Shown here one piece after another: positions 12,262-21,151 of a DNA stretch of 34,990 nucleotides (position 1 is the first letter of the stretch; each line of letters begins with the position of its first letter). Origin of the DNA: a virus; the IMG/VR virus record IMGVR_UViG_3300021368_001946, positions 1 through 34,990 of that record; one strand, 5' to 3'. The notes under the pieces were generated by a model that did not search any database, was not told where the DNA came from, and was given only the letters and a program-made list of their open reading frames with translations. The position numbers were made by a program, and so were the translations under genes.

Positions 12262-13680
12262 ATGCAAGATCCAAGCGCAGAGCGTGACCCGCGACACATG
12301 AGGGCGCTCTCTCCTCGTTTTAGAACGCGAGGCATCACCGGCACTCAGATCAGCGGTGGCACCATCACCGGCAAAGAGCAGAATGCTCAACTCACTGGAC
12401 TCAACTGGGTTCAAGAGGCTGAGGAGATGCTCAGGACTGACCCTATTGTCAGACGCTCGTGGCACATGCTCAGGCAGACCCTGCTCTCTGCCTCTTGGCG
12501 ATTCGTGCCAGGGATTGAGAATGACCCTGTAGCGGAGGAGCTCGCGCGCTACGCCAATGAGTGTTGGGGCTTCGATGGCTATGCAGGTCAGATGACCATC
12601 TCTTGGGAAGATCAGCTAGCCTACCTCTTTGAGTTCGTCCCGTTGGGTTATCGATACGCCGAAGAGATCTATAAGGTATGTCCCGACTCAGAGGGTAAGG
12701 TCAGGGTATGGTTGAGCCATTACGCCGACCGAGAGCCAAGCGCTCACCAAAAGTGGCTATCACGAGACGCTCAGCAGCTCGACGGAGTGATACAGAACAC
12801 AGTAGGCATCACCTACACTCCTGAGCCGATCCCTGCTAACAAGCTCTTGCTCTTGACCCTCAATAAGACTGGCTCTAACTTTGAGGGCGTGGGGATGCTT
12901 CGGCCTGTGTGGTGGTGGTGGCGTACTAAGCAGCGGGTGAGTAACCTGATGTGTGTTGGCCTCGACCGTTGGGCGGTGCCTACGCCTAAGGTGGTGGTAG
13001 ACCGCGCAAGCGCTGAGAGTATCGGCCTAAGTGATGGTGACATCGACGCCATGATCAACGACGCAGAGGCTCAGGCTCAGGCTTTCGTCTCGGCTGAGCA
13101 GAGCTATTTGGTTGAGAATCCCGCCGTTAAGTTTGAGACCTATGTGGCCACACCTAACGTCTACGCAGATGGCCCCATCAATATTATTACTAAGTGTGAT
13201 TCACAGATAGCCGCTGCTTTCCTCTCTCAGTTCGCTGACCTCGGCAACACCGAGACGGGCGCTCGATCTGTTGGTGAGATTCATCATATGGTCTTCAGGC
13301 GCGCGGCTATCAATCTATGTGATGTGATCGCCTCGGCTGTGTCAGGTGTTGATCGTCGAGGAGCTGGGACCATCGGCCGCCTCATCAGGTGGAACTATGG
13401 AGCGGTCGATCCTTCAAAGCTGCCTAAGCTTACTCACTCAGGGCTCGATACTGATGATCTCGCTGAGTCTCTCGGTGCTCTCCCTGGTCTTGTTCAAGCT
13501 GGCCTGATCACTCCTGACGATGAGCTAGAGCGAGCCATCAGGGATCGACTCGGCGCGGGTGAGCTCCCTGAAGATGCTCAGCGCTCACCGCTCTCTAGGA
13601 TCTCATCAGCTGGCGCGGGTGGTGGTGTATCAGCTCTCACTGAGCAGCTCATCAGGAGGCGTCGAGATGGCAAAGCGTAA
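12262..13680 (+). CDS. Portal protein, Mu gp29-like (DUF935-type) (472 aa)
   Basis: Forms the dodecameric ring at the capsid vertex through which DNA passes. The protein has the layout of the DUF935/Mu gp29 group: DPIVRRSWHMLRQTLLSASW near residues 60-80, an FEFVPLGYRYAEEIYK segment around 115-130, and GVGMLRPVWWWWRTKQRVSN around 210-230, then a C-terminal helical and Gly/Arg-rich tail. Length is normal. It follows the terminase block and precedes the protease/scaffold and capsid genes, matching its role. The last 14 bases overlap the next gene. Confidence 0.85.
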   Translation: MQDPSAERDPRHMRALSPRFRTRGITGTQISGGTITGKEQNAQLTGLNWVQEAEEMLRTDPIVRRSWHMLRQTLLSASWRFVPGIENDPVAEELARYANECWGFDGYAGQMTISWEDQLAYLFEFVPLGYRYAEEIYKVCPDSEGKVRVWLSHYADREPSAHQKWLSRDAQQLDGVIQNTVGITYTPEPIPANKLLLLTLNKTGSNFEGVGMLRPVWWWWRTKQRVSNLMCVGLDRWAVPTPKVVVDRASAESIGLSDGDIDAMINDAEAQAQAFVSAEQSYLVENPAVKFETYVATPNVYADGPINIITKCDSQIAAAFLSQFADLGNTETGARSVGEIHHMVFRRAAINLCDVIASAVSGVDRRGAGTIGRLIRWNYGAVDPSKLPKLTHSGLDTDDLAESLGALPGLVQAGLITPDDELERAIRDRLGAGELPEDAQRSPLSRISSAGAGGGVSALTEQLIRRRRDGKA

Positions 13681-15622
13681 GAGGACCAAGGCACAGACGC
13701 CAGCACCCCCAAAAGATCGGCGCAAGGGAAGCGCTAAGAATCCTAAGGGGTCAGCCAGTGGCGCTCGTGGTGGTATCGAGATCGGTGAGCAAGCTACTAA
13801 AGCTCTTGAAAACATGCGCGACACTCACAACGCTCGTTTCAAGAAAGCATCTAGGCGCGTAGATCTCGGCACACTTAAGGCTGTGTTTAGACGTGGCGCG
13901 GGTGCTTTCAGTGTCTCTCATCGTCCAGGTATGACGCGGAATGGTTGGGCGCTCGCTCGCGTTAAGACGTTTCTTAAGTTGGTCGCCACAGGTCAGCGTA
14001 AGAAGGCCTACACTGGTGACTTAGACTTATTGCCTAAGGGTCACCCTCAGCGACGTGAGGCAGAGGCCAAGGCTGAGCTTCTCAACATTCCTGACAAATA
14101 CTCTCACATCGACTTTACGCCACCTCAGGGCGCTAGAGACGCGGCTGAGCGAGCGCTTGAGGTTAGGGCTGATAAGCCTGAGTCACAGCGCGGGATGACC
14201 CCTGTAGGAATCGCTCGAGCTCGTGACCTCAAAGCAGGTAAGCAACTCTCACCTGATACCGTCAAGCGTATGCTCGCTTACTTCACGCGCCATGAGGTCG
14301 ATAAGCAAGGTTCCACGTGGAACACTCAGGGCAAGGGCTGGCAGGCGTGGAACGGTTGGGGCGGTGATGCAGGTTACGCTTGGGCTAGAAAGATAGTTAA
14401 GCAGATGGACTCAGCAGATAATAAAGCTCAATCCCTCAGGGCCTATGGTGAAGCTATCCAGCTCTCAGAGGCTCCGAGCTATGACGTGCCAGATGGTCTC
14501 ACCATCGGTCGACCATTCAAGACGCTCTCTCTAGGTCAGGTGAGCTCACGCATGAGCGGTGAGGCCATCGGCAAAGAGATCGACGTGGATATGCTACGTG
14601 AGATGATCCGAGTATATCAGGAGCGTCGTGACGCTGATCCAGTGATTATCGACTGGCAGCACGCAACATCACCATTTAACGGTGGACCGCCAGCGCCCCC
14701 TGAGTCAGGTAATGCGCTCGGCCTCATCGTTGATCTAGAGCTGAGAGACGATGGCCTCTACGCAACACCAGCCTACAACGAGCGCGGTTTAACCGTCGTC
14801 TCTGAGGCGGGTGGCGTGTTGTGGTCTAGTCCTGAGTTCATCACTGGTGATGTATTCAACAGATCAGGTGGGGAGCAGATCGGAACTGCTCAGCTTCTCG
14901 CCGTCACCCTAACCCCTCGGCCGGCGCAGTCACATGACCGGATCGACCGAGTAACCCTTAATGAAAGGCTAGAGATGGACAATCTTGAGTCAATGTCAGT
15001 TGAGGAGCTCCGCGCCATGCTCGCCGCGAAAGACGAGATGGTCAAGGAGCTTGAGCAACAGATCAAGTCAATGAAAGAAGACGCAGAGGCTAACATCAAA
15101 GCTGAGAAGTCAGAAGACGACAAGGCTGAGATGGCCGAGAAGTCAGAAGACGACAAGGCTGAGATGAAAGCTGAAGACGACGACAAAGAGAAGAAGATGG
15201 GCTATCAGAAGATGAGTGAGAGCGTCGAGGCTGACGTAAACCTCCTCTCTGAGGTCGCTCTACTTCGCGAGTCACTCGCAGAGCTCACCGCTGAGCGTGA
15301 CGCTATCAAGCGCGATCAGGCTGTTAGCTCTCTCCTCAATGAGGGCAAGATCTCTCCTGCTGAGCAGACCGTCGCTGGCAAGGCTTGGGATCTCCGAGAC
15401 GCTCAACCTGAGTTCTGGCAGATGTTCAGCGAGCGCGCCGCCTCTTCTGCTGTACCTCTTCAGGAGGTCGGACACGGCGCGAGCGGTGAGGAGATCAGCC
15501 GCCAGAGCCTCAATGACGCAGTGCTCGCTCTTAAGAAAGAGAAGAGTGTTACTTACAGCGAGGCGCTCGACATGTTCCGCGCTGAGAACCCTGAATACTA
15601 CACTAAGGCCTTTGGAGTTTAA
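13667..15622 (+). CDS. Head protein-protease-scaffold fusion (651 aa)
   Basis: Directs capsid assembly and is expected to cleave head proteins. ATG 13667 has AGGAGG seven bases upstream; an open frame continues to 13559 without support. Residues about 57-130 form a domain familiar from phage head proteins (RRGAGAFSVSHRPGMTRNGW). A second block at about 175-247 contains GKGWQAWNGWGGDAGYAWAR. Residues about 270-425 resemble the Mu gpI protease: DWQHAT (D329, H332), NALGLIVDLELRDDGLYATP, and SSPEF with Ser387/Ser388 as the likely nucleophile. From about 437 on it is a charged coiled coil typical of scaffolds, with an exact internal repeat. Fusing all three in one chain is unusual; protease plus scaffold alone is common. 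Confidence 0.8.
   Translation: MAKRKRTKAQTPAPPKDRRKGSAKNPKGSASGARGGIEIGEQATKALENMRDTHNARFKKASRRVDLGTLKAVFRRGAGAFSVSHRPGMTRNGWALARVKTFLKLVATGQRKKAYTGDLDLLPKGHPQRREAEAKAELLNIPDKYSHIDFTPPQGARDAAERALEVRADKPESQRGMTPVGIARARDLKAGKQLSPDTVKRMLAYFTRHEVDKQGSTWNTQGKGWQAWNGWGGDAGYAWARKIVKQMDSADNKAQSLRAYGEAIQLSEAPSYDVPDGLTIGRPFKTLSLGQVSSRMSGEAIGKEIDVDMLREMIRVYQERRDADPVIIDWQHATSPFNGGPPAPPESGNALGLIVDLELRDDGLYATPAYNERGLTVVSEAGGVLWSSPEFITGDVFNRSGGEQIGTAQLLAVTLTPRPAQSHDRIDRVTLNERLEMDNLESMSVEELRAMLAAKDEMVKELEQQIKSMKEDAEANIKAEKSEDDKAEMAEKSEDDKAEMKAEDDDKEKKMGYQKMSESVEADVNLLSEVALLRESLAELTAERDAIKRDQAVSSLLNEGKISPAEQTVAGKAWDLRDAQPEFWQMFSERAASSAVPLQEVGHGASGEEISRQSLNDAVLALKKEKSVTYSEALDMFRAENPEYYTKAFGV
14975..15622 (+). 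CDS. Possible internal start making free scaffold (215 aa)
   Basis: Within the fusion gene and in the same frame, ATG 14975 has AAAGG six bases upstream and begins MDNLESMSVEELRAMLAAKD exactly where the protease domain ends and the coiled coil begins. The product would be the scaffold alone, the arrangement known for lambda C/Nu3 and Mu I/Z. The start position and ribosome site are seen in sequence; use of the start is inferred. Confidence 0.55.
   Translation: MDNLESMSVEELRAMLAAKDEMVKELEQQIKSMKEDAEANIKAEKSEDDKAEMAEKSEDDKAEMKAEDDDKEKKMGYQKMSESVEADVNLLSEVALLRESLAELTAERDAIKRDQAVSSLLNEGKISPAEQTVAGKAWDLRDAQPEFWQMFSERAASSAVPLQEVGHGASGEEISRQSLNDAVLALKKEKSVTYSEALDMFRAENPEYYTKAFGV
15104..15166 (+). 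repeat. Tandem 30-base repeat in the scaffold region
   Basis: Bases 15104-15133 recur exactly at 15137-15166, a 33-base period coding for two copies of EKSEDDKAEM. The exact match, including third positions, points to recent slippage duplication in the acidic linker. Confidence 0.85.
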
Positions 15623-15624
15623 TC

Positions 15625-16023
15625 ATGGCTAACACCGACAACTTATTATCATTCGTGGCGGCTGAGGCCATCACCGAGTACGCTCTTGTATCCGTCAATG
15701 TTGACGGCAAGGTCGCTATCACAGACGCAGCCACAGAGAATAACTGTGTAGGCATCGCTCAGCGCGCTTGCTCAGCAGGTGACTCTGTTGAGGTTAAGGT
15801 GCTCGGCAAGTCACGAGCTATCGCAGGTGGCAACATCGCGCCAGCTACCATGAACCTCCTCATGGCTACCGCAGACGGTAAGCTCATCGCATTTGACGCA
15901 GCTACTGATAAGTACGCTGTCGCTCGTATGCTTCCGAACATCAACCAAGCTTCAGCATCAAGCGGTGATCAGATCAACGTGATCTTCACTGGTCCTGTCG
16001 CTCTCACTGCTGTCACTCCATAA
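15625..16023 (+). CDS. Capsid decoration protein (132 aa)
   Basis: Probable head-stabilising protein that binds the mature capsid. It starts two bases after the fusion gene's stop, with GGAG seven bases upstream. The sequence is Ala/Val/Gly-rich with short strands (ALVSVNVDGKVAITDAA, GIAQRACSAGDSVEVKVLG), the pattern of DUF2190-like decoration proteins, which are often coded directly before the major capsid gene as here. Length is in the usual range (about 100-140 aa). No signal or membrane segment. Confidence 0.75.
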   Translation: MANTDNLLSFVAAEAITEYALVSVNVDGKVAITDAATENNCVGIAQRACSAGDSVEVKVLGKSRAIAGGNIAPATMNLLMATADGKLIAFDAATDKYAVARMLPNINQASASSGDQINVIFTGPVALTAVTP

Positions 16024-16033
16024 GAGGTGAATC

Positions 16034-17047
16034 ATGGCTAGTTCATACAGTAATCTACATCCAGTCGATCAGATCCTAACTAACCTCGTCGTCGAGGCGG
16101 TCCCATCTGATAACCAACTCATCGCTGATCAGGTCTTTGAGAGCATCAAGGTCCCTGAGCGCTCAGGCACAATCCTCTTGGAGGAGACGCGGAACTTCAT
16201 GGGCGCAGGCGCAGGCCTCGACCTTGAGCGCGCTCCTGGTGCTTCACGCGCTACCATCGGCGGCTTCGACCGTTCAAGCCAGACCTTCAAGGCGAAGATC
16301 TACGCGGCTCAAGACTCCATCGCAATGGAGGACATCTTTGACTCTCAGTATCCAGGGAGCGAAGAGGCACGCATCGCTAAGAAGGTAGCGCGCGTCATGA
16401 AGCTCGCTAAGGAGAAGCGCGCCGCTGATCTCCTCTTCGGGGTTTCTAACTTCAACAACGACACCGCCTCTAATGAGTTTGGTGGTCAGTTTGACGCTGT
16501 TGGGTCTACTCCGCTCAGCGATCTCTATGACCTTAAGAACACTGTCTTTGAGGCGGCTCATGGTATCGCTCCTGATACTCTCATTCTTGGTCATAAGGTG
16601 TTCCGCACACTCGCCAAGAATCCTGAGGTTCGTGGTTATCTTGAGGTTGGTGGCGCGTCTACCATTGGTGTGGCTGCAGGCTCACGCATCCTCAACAACC
16701 AGTCTGTGATTCAGATCCTGCGTGATGTGCTCGGCATCCCTAACATCTACGTTGGTGCAGCTCGTCAAGACACTGCGGTCCCTGGAGCGACTTCTGATGA
16801 GGGCTTCATTTGGGCTCAGGAAGACCTCTTTATGGGTATCCTTCGCGGCTCTGATTCAATCGTTCAAAAGAGCGGCAACGTCAAGGGGATGCCTGTTGGC
16901 GCGCTGAATCTTGAGTTCGGTGGCATGATCGCAGGTCAATATGATAGCCTCGATAAGACTAGGCGTTATGTCTACGCTGAGGAGGTTCACGAGTTTAAGG
17001 CGATTGATGGGACTCTTGGTCGCATCATCACGGACGCTGTAAGCTAA
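16034..17047 (+). CDS. Major capsid protein (337 aa)
   Basis: Main shell subunit. ATG 16034 follows a strong site (AGAGGTG) ten bases after the decoration gene. The sequence fits an HK97-fold capsid protein of the gpE/Mu gpT-like sort: N-terminal VDQILTNLVVEAVPSDN, E-loop-like region with GGFDRSSQTFKAK, the helix YDLKNTVFEAAHGIAPDTLI, and a C-terminal strand region ending LGRIITDAVS. There is no long N-terminal delta domain, consistent with a separate scaffold. Length, codon regularity and position after protease, scaffold and decoration genes support the call. Confidence 0.88.
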   Translation: MASSYSNLHPVDQILTNLVVEAVPSDNQLIADQVFESIKVPERSGTILLEETRNFMGAGAGLDLERAPGASRATIGGFDRSSQTFKAKIYAAQDSIAMEDIFDSQYPGSEEARIAKKVARVMKLAKEKRAADLLFGVSNFNNDTASNEFGGQFDAVGSTPLSDLYDLKNTVFEAAHGIAPDTLILGHKVFRTLAKNPEVRGYLEVGGASTIGVAAGSRILNNQSVIQILRDVLGIPNIYVGAARQDTAVPGATSDEGFIWAQEDLFMGILRGSDSIVQKSGNVKGMPVGALNLEFGGMIAGQYDSLDKTRRYVYAEEVHEFKAIDGTLGRIITDAVS

Positions 17048-17058
17048 GAGCTCTCTGA

Positions 17059-17958
17059 ATGATCGAGTCCGGCCACATCCATCTCTCAGAAGATGCAGAC
17101 AAGATCGCCATCGATGACCTGAGCCGTCAGGTCAAAGGTGAGCGCGGTCCTGTGGCTCGACTCATCAGAGCACGACGCGACCAACTAAGAGCAGAGGTTG
17201 AGGCTGAGCGCGGCTTCAAGCGTGCTCTTAGTCAATCGCGTAGAGAGTTCGTGGAGCTCGTCACGATGTCAGCAGTCACTGACAATCCTGAGCTTCTCTT
17301 GGCGCTCGATGATGAACAGCTTGTTGACTTCATCCTTTCATCGGGATTAGGTCTAGCGGTCGATGACTTCATCGAGTCCACCTCACGCATTAGATCAAGC
17401 GTTGAGACATCTCTTGAGACCGTAGGCATTGACCTACCTTCTGACGTGATGCCTCAACTTGATCTGATCCAACAGCAAGCCGCCAACGCTGTTTTCGATG
17501 ATGTGATCGTCCCAGACTTTAAGAAGTCTCTACGCGCATCTCTAACGGCGATGACTTTGGATATCCCTCTTGAGATCATCAAGAGCGACCTAGAGACTCA
17601 GCTTCAACGCTCAGAGGGTCGGCAACTCACCGAGATTAAAACTCAGATCTCAGAGTATGGGCGGTCACTGACAGCGGTAGCAGCAGAGGCGGCTGACCTG
17701 AACCACTATCTCTACACAGGCCCTAGAGATGGAGAGACTCGTAACTTCTGCAAGGCACTAATCAACCTCGTGGTCGATGAGACGCAGATGAGCAAGCTCA
17801 ACAATAATCAGGGCCGACCTGTCAAAATTGCCTGTGGTGGCTATAACTGCCGACATAGCTGGAGCCCTGTCACTGAGAGCTTCATCGAGGCGGCTGACCT
17901 GAAGCGCGCCACGGCGAGCGATATTAACGACGCGAACACAGGAGCAAAGAAGCGATGA
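17059..17958 (+). CDS. Minor head protein, Mu gpF-like C-terminal domain (299 aa)
   Basis: Likely a minor head/portal-associated morphogenesis protein. The first 210 residues are helical and charged. The C-terminal segment carries the recognisable signature of Mu gpF-type head proteins: GPRDGETRNFC at 221-231 and CGGYNCRHSW at 259-268, with conserved Cys/His that could bind metal. In Mu-like phages this protein is encoded near the portal; here it comes after the capsid gene. ATG 17059 has AAGAG eight bases upstream. Confidence 0.7.
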   Translation: MIESGHIHLSEDADKIAIDDLSRQVKGERGPVARLIRARRDQLRAEVEAERGFKRALSQSRREFVELVTMSAVTDNPELLLALDDEQLVDFILSSGLGLAVDDFIESTSRIRSSVETSLETVGIDLPSDVMPQLDLIQQQAANAVFDDVIVPDFKKSLRASLTAMTLDIPLEIIKSDLETQLQRSEGRQLTEIKTQISEYGRSLTAVAAEAADLNHYLYTGPRDGETRNFCKALINLVVDETQMSKLNNNQGRPVKIACGGYNCRHSWSPVTESFIEAADLKRATASDINDANTGAKKR

Positions 17959-18902
17959 GAAAAGCTGTCAAAGGTCAGACCCATCACTTTGTATGGGATC
18001 CACCACAACCTTATTCAGGATCACCAACACTCACTGTGGGCTTTAGCGCTCCTCTAACTGATGAGCTATTCACTCAGTCACGAGCTGATGTGACTGTGAC
18101 AGCTGTGGCCAATGATCGGCGCACACTTACCTTAAGCGCGAGCGTTGCAACTCAACTACAGCGCGATGAGGTCAAGGCGTTCCTCAAGACGACACGTGAT
18201 ACTTATTACGCTGTCAAGGTCAGCCGTATAGGTGGTACTACCGCAGTGCTAGCTGAGCCTCTACCTAGAGAGCTCGATCTCACAGCGGCGGCTACTCTTA
18301 ACTTCTCGATGAGCTACGTAGACATCGACGCAGTTAAAACGGCTACCGCTGGCGTGTTCCCCTACACGATCTCATATGAAGATAATGTAGGTGGTCAACA
18401 CGTTGAGACTGGTCTGTTGAAGGTCTGCGCTCGACCGTTCAACACTGGTCTAGATCATGATGAGCTCGTTGGTCGATTCGCTAACTTGGCTGATATGGTC
18501 CCACGTCGGCAAAGCGACTTTGAGCCACAGATCAGCGCCGCGCTAGATGAGATCATCCTAGTGATCAGAGATCATGTGATCTCCGATGGTGTGACTGAGG
18601 ATGAGGTCTTCAATCAGCAGAGCTTCAAGAGCGCTCACGCATACTGCGCAGCGGCTAGCGTCTACGAGATGAATATGCAGTTTGACGCCGCCACCCAAAT
18701 GAGAGCGCGCTGTCAGGAGCTCCTCGACGTGGCGCTTAGATCTATCACCCTAGACCTAGATGGTGATGGTGTGGTCGATGAGGGAGAGGAGAACCTCAGG
18801 CGCTCAGGCGGGAGTAGCACCGACTTTAGAGCATCATGGCGCTCATACAATAAGAGTGAGGCTGATAGCTTCTTCACCCCAGTGAGAGGGATGAAACACT
18901 GA
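17955..18902 (+). CDS. Head-tail connector-region protein with EF-hand loop (315 aa)
   Basis: Function inferred from position between minor head and joining proteins. The start overlaps the preceding stop (ATGA). The N-terminal 160 residues are strand-rich; residues about 165-262 are helical, as in connector proteins. At 267-278 DLDGDGVVDEGE is a perfect EF-hand calcium loop with acidic residues at positions 1, 3, 5, 9 and 12 and Gly at 6. Calcium binding could steady the neck, but a single loop may also be structural only. Two fused modules, a baseplate-like beta part and an adaptor, are possible. Confidence 0.65.
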   Translation: MRKAVKGQTHHFVWDPPQPYSGSPTLTVGFSAPLTDELFTQSRADVTVTAVANDRRTLTLSASVATQLQRDEVKAFLKTTRDTYYAVKVSRIGGTTAVLAEPLPRELDLTAAATLNFSMSYVDIDAVKTATAGVFPYTISYEDNVGGQHVETGLLKVCARPFNTGLDHDELVGRFANLADMVPRRQSDFEPQISAALDEIILVIRDHVISDGVTEDEVFNQQSFKSAHAYCAAASVYEMNMQFDAATQMRARCQELLDVALRSITLDLDGDGVVDEGEENLRRSGGSSTDFRASWRSYNKSEADSFFTPVRGMKH

Positions 18903-19408
18903 TGGCTAATCGAGTGAACATCAAAGTACCTCGGTCTCTATGGACCGCTAAAGATACGATGAGGTTAGCTCAGAACGCTCTAGCTTCTATTAAGCTACGC
19001 ACGTCTAAAGGCCTCGACGCAGATGAGGAGCCTTTCAAGGAATACTCAGACACCCCCATTTATGTCTCTACTCGTGGCGCTCGACTAAAGCCCAAAGGTG
19101 GCCGACCGTCGAGGACTGGCAACAGCGTCTTCTATGAGGGTGGCTATCAGCAGTACAAAGAGGAGAGCCGGAGCCGTGGCGGTGGTGGTGATAGCGCTGA
19201 GGTTGATCTGGTCCTAAGCGGTAACATGATGAACAATCTAGTAGTCAAAGAGGCCACCGAAAACATGTTCATCATAGGGCTCACGAGTAAGGCTCAATAT
19301 GGCTACGCAGTGAACGAAGAGCGCCGCTTCTTAGGGCTCAGCAAGAAGGACATCGAGACGCTTGTAGATGCTGTCGAGATCGAGGTCAGAAAGAAGCTAT
19401 TAAAATGA
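18902..19408 (+). CDS. Virion morphogenesis / head-tail joining protein (168 aa)
   Basis: Resembles Mu gpG/HK97 gp10-type tail completion proteins. Starts in a TGATG junction with the connector gene. A basic N-terminus, a strand with TGNSVFYEGGYQQYKEE, the segment LVLSGNMMNNLVVKEATENM, and the near-terminal motif NEERRFLGLSKKDIE, which is the FLGLS-type ending of the phage virion morphogenesis family. The protein is expected at the head-tail interface. Followed by another small joining gene with an ATGA overlap. Confidence 0.7.
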   Translation: MANRVNIKVPRSLWTAKDTMRLAQNALASIKLRTSKGLDADEEPFKEYSDTPIYVSTRGARLKPKGGRPSRTGNSVFYEGGYQQYKEESRSRGGGGDSAEVDLVLSGNMMNNLVVKEATENMFIIGLTSKAQYGYAVNEERRFLGLSKKDIETLVDAVEIEVRKKLLK

Positions 19409-19863
19409 GTCAAGGCATCTTCAGCGCGCTCACATATCTAGAGGATCAGCTAGAGGCCACGACGCCTAAGACCGATCTTCATCATGGCTTCGTCGCTCAC
19501 GCTCGAGCTAATGGCTCAGTAGTGCCCCTCGAGGAGCGCTTCAACTCTCAGCGCTTCTTCCAACTCGATATTGCAGAGATGCCGAGCGACGATGGCGCTG
19601 CAGGTCTCAGCGGTCGGCGTCGAGCGCTCATTGATCTGCGAGTTAGGTATGACATCCCTCAAGACTCCACATATCTAGCTAGGCTTGTGGCTGAGGATGC
19701 AGAGCTCTTGCTAGTCACCCTCAAAGGGCCAGACTACTCCCTCTCAACTACAGGGATCGTCTCAGTGATACCTGAGCCCCCATTGTATGAGCCCCTCAAC
19801 CTCGGTGAGCAGGGTGTCTATATCCTGACCATCCCCTTTACTCTCTTGTATTTGGAGGCATAA
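19405..19863 (+). CDS. Tail terminator-like protein (152 aa)
   Basis: Probable tail completion or terminator protein that caps the tube and binds the head. No strong family motif; the assignment rests on size, on the alpha/beta composition (RRRALIDLRVRYDIPQDSTY, GVYILTIPFTLLYLEA) and on the position just before the tail tube gene, where lambda gpU-type proteins are encoded. Start overlaps the joining gene's stop (ATGA). Confidence 0.6.
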   Translation: MSQGIFSALTYLEDQLEATTPKTDLHHGFVAHARANGSVVPLEERFNSQRFFQLDIAEMPSDDGAAGLSGRRRALIDLRVRYDIPQDSTYLARLVAEDAELLLVTLKGPDYSLSTTGIVSVIPEPPLYEPLNLGEQGVYILTIPFTLLYLEA

Positions 19864-19864
19864 C

Positions 19865-21151
19865 ATGGCGGTTACACATCGCTCTCTCTCAGTGGCTGTT
19901 GAGAGCTCATTTGGCTCACTCAGCGCTTCAACTGGTCTGCCTGATAACTCAGGTCTCACATTCGTCTCGATCCCTTGCGAGCGTGACCCCATCATCATCC
20001 CGGGTGAGCCCGTCGTCTCTGAGCGTAATGATGCTCGTGATGGTAACTACATGTTACCCCCTGAGCCAGACACTGTGTGGTCAGGAGGCAGCCGCGTGCG
20101 TCGTCGCACTGGTCAAGTGGTGTGTCGAGTCGATCTCACGACCGTTGGTAGCTCAGCTGACACCTACGCGGCTAACTACCTCGGCTATCTCCTCGGCGCT
20201 GGTCTTAAGACCAAGGTTCCATCTGTACTCACTGACTCAGTGACAGCGGTAGACGTGAACACTTACACGCCAAATTCAGCACCTGCTGAGGCCGATGTCG
20301 GGACGCTGATCTCTACCTCTCTCAGTGGTCGCGCCGAGTACAGCGCTATCACTGACAACGCCGACGCCTCATCAGATGTCACCATCTCACCAGCTTTCTC
20401 AGCGAGCTCCTACAGCTCAGTGAGAGGTCTCCAGACTTGGTACATCCCAGGGCGCACCAACACAGGTGAGCGTGAGCACTCTCTGAGCTTCCGCATCGAT
20501 GGCGTAAACTTCCGCTCATTCGCTTATGGCTGTGTGTTGGAGAGCATGAACATCACTCTCGACAATGGCCGCCTCATGGCTGAGCTCACATATCAAGCGG
20601 CGCTGATTCAGGATGATCATGGCAACGCGGTCGGGCCGATTGAGCCGACGTACAACACCGGAGCTCCTGCCTTCTTCCGTGGCGCTTATGTCGTGGCTTC
20701 ATCGACCTCACCCACCTCACTCACCAACGCGAGCACAGGTGACACCCTTGCGCGGCTAGCGCTCGACGCTGAGGACTTCAGCCTGACACTCACTAACACC
20801 CTGACACCTATGGGCCACTCAAACAGCATCCTAGCTATGAGTGACATGGAGATCAGTGACGTTGTGGTTGAGCTCAGCCTCACCCTCTCGACCGTCAACA
20901 CGACGATTAAAGACGACTTCTTTAACAGGACAGTCAGACAGATCCTCGTTGGCACTGGTCCTCAGGGTGACGGGCTCGGCTGTGCGATCATGTTACCTGC
21001 AGCTATGCTCACCGTTGACCCCAACGCTTATGACGTGTCAGGCAACGACATCGTGAGGCAACAGCTCACCTACCAGCAGTCACGCTTTGGCGGTGATGTG
21101 GTAGAGACTAACGCCGCTAACTCACCATTTAGGATTGGACTAGGTATCTAA
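19865..21151 (+). CDS. Major tail tube protein (428 aa)
   Basis: Builds the tail tube. ATG 19865 has GGAGG six bases upstream, one of the best ribosome sites in the region, consistent with high expression. The protein is beta-rich throughout and Ser/Thr/Gly-rich (TGLPDNSGLTFVSIP, SLSFRIDGVNFRSFAYGC, MNITLDNGRLMAELTYQAAL). It is placed before the frameshifted chaperone pair and tape measure, as tube proteins are. At 428 residues it is longer than lambda gpV (246), so extra surface domains are likely. No sheath gene follows, so the tail is non-contractile. Confidence 0.75.
   Translation: MAVTHRSLSVAVESSFGSLSASTGLPDNSGLTFVSIPCERDPIIIPGEPVVSERNDARDGNYMLPPEPDTVWSGGSRVRRRTGQVVCRVDLTTVGSSADTYAANYLGYLLGAGLKTKVPSVLTDSVTAVDVNTYTPNSAPAEADVGTLISTSLSGRAEYSAITDNADASSDVTISPAFSASSYSSVRGLQTWYIPGRTNTGEREHSLSFRIDGVNFRSFAYGCVLESMNITLDNGRLMAELTYQAALIQDDHGNAVGPIEPTYNTGAPAFFRGAYVVASSTSPTSLTNASTGDTLARLALDAEDFSLTLTNTLTPMGHSNSILAMSDMEISDVVVELSLTLSTVNTTIKDDFFNRTVRQILVGTGPQGDGLGCAIMLPAAMLTVDPNAYDVSGNDIVRQQLTYQQSRFGGDVVETNAANSPFRIGLGI

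Noticed and set aside
13559-13666. Upstream extension of the head fusion protein into the portal gene
   Set aside because: ATG 13667 has AGGAGG at seven bases; the extension is a serine-rich out-of-frame reading of the portal end.
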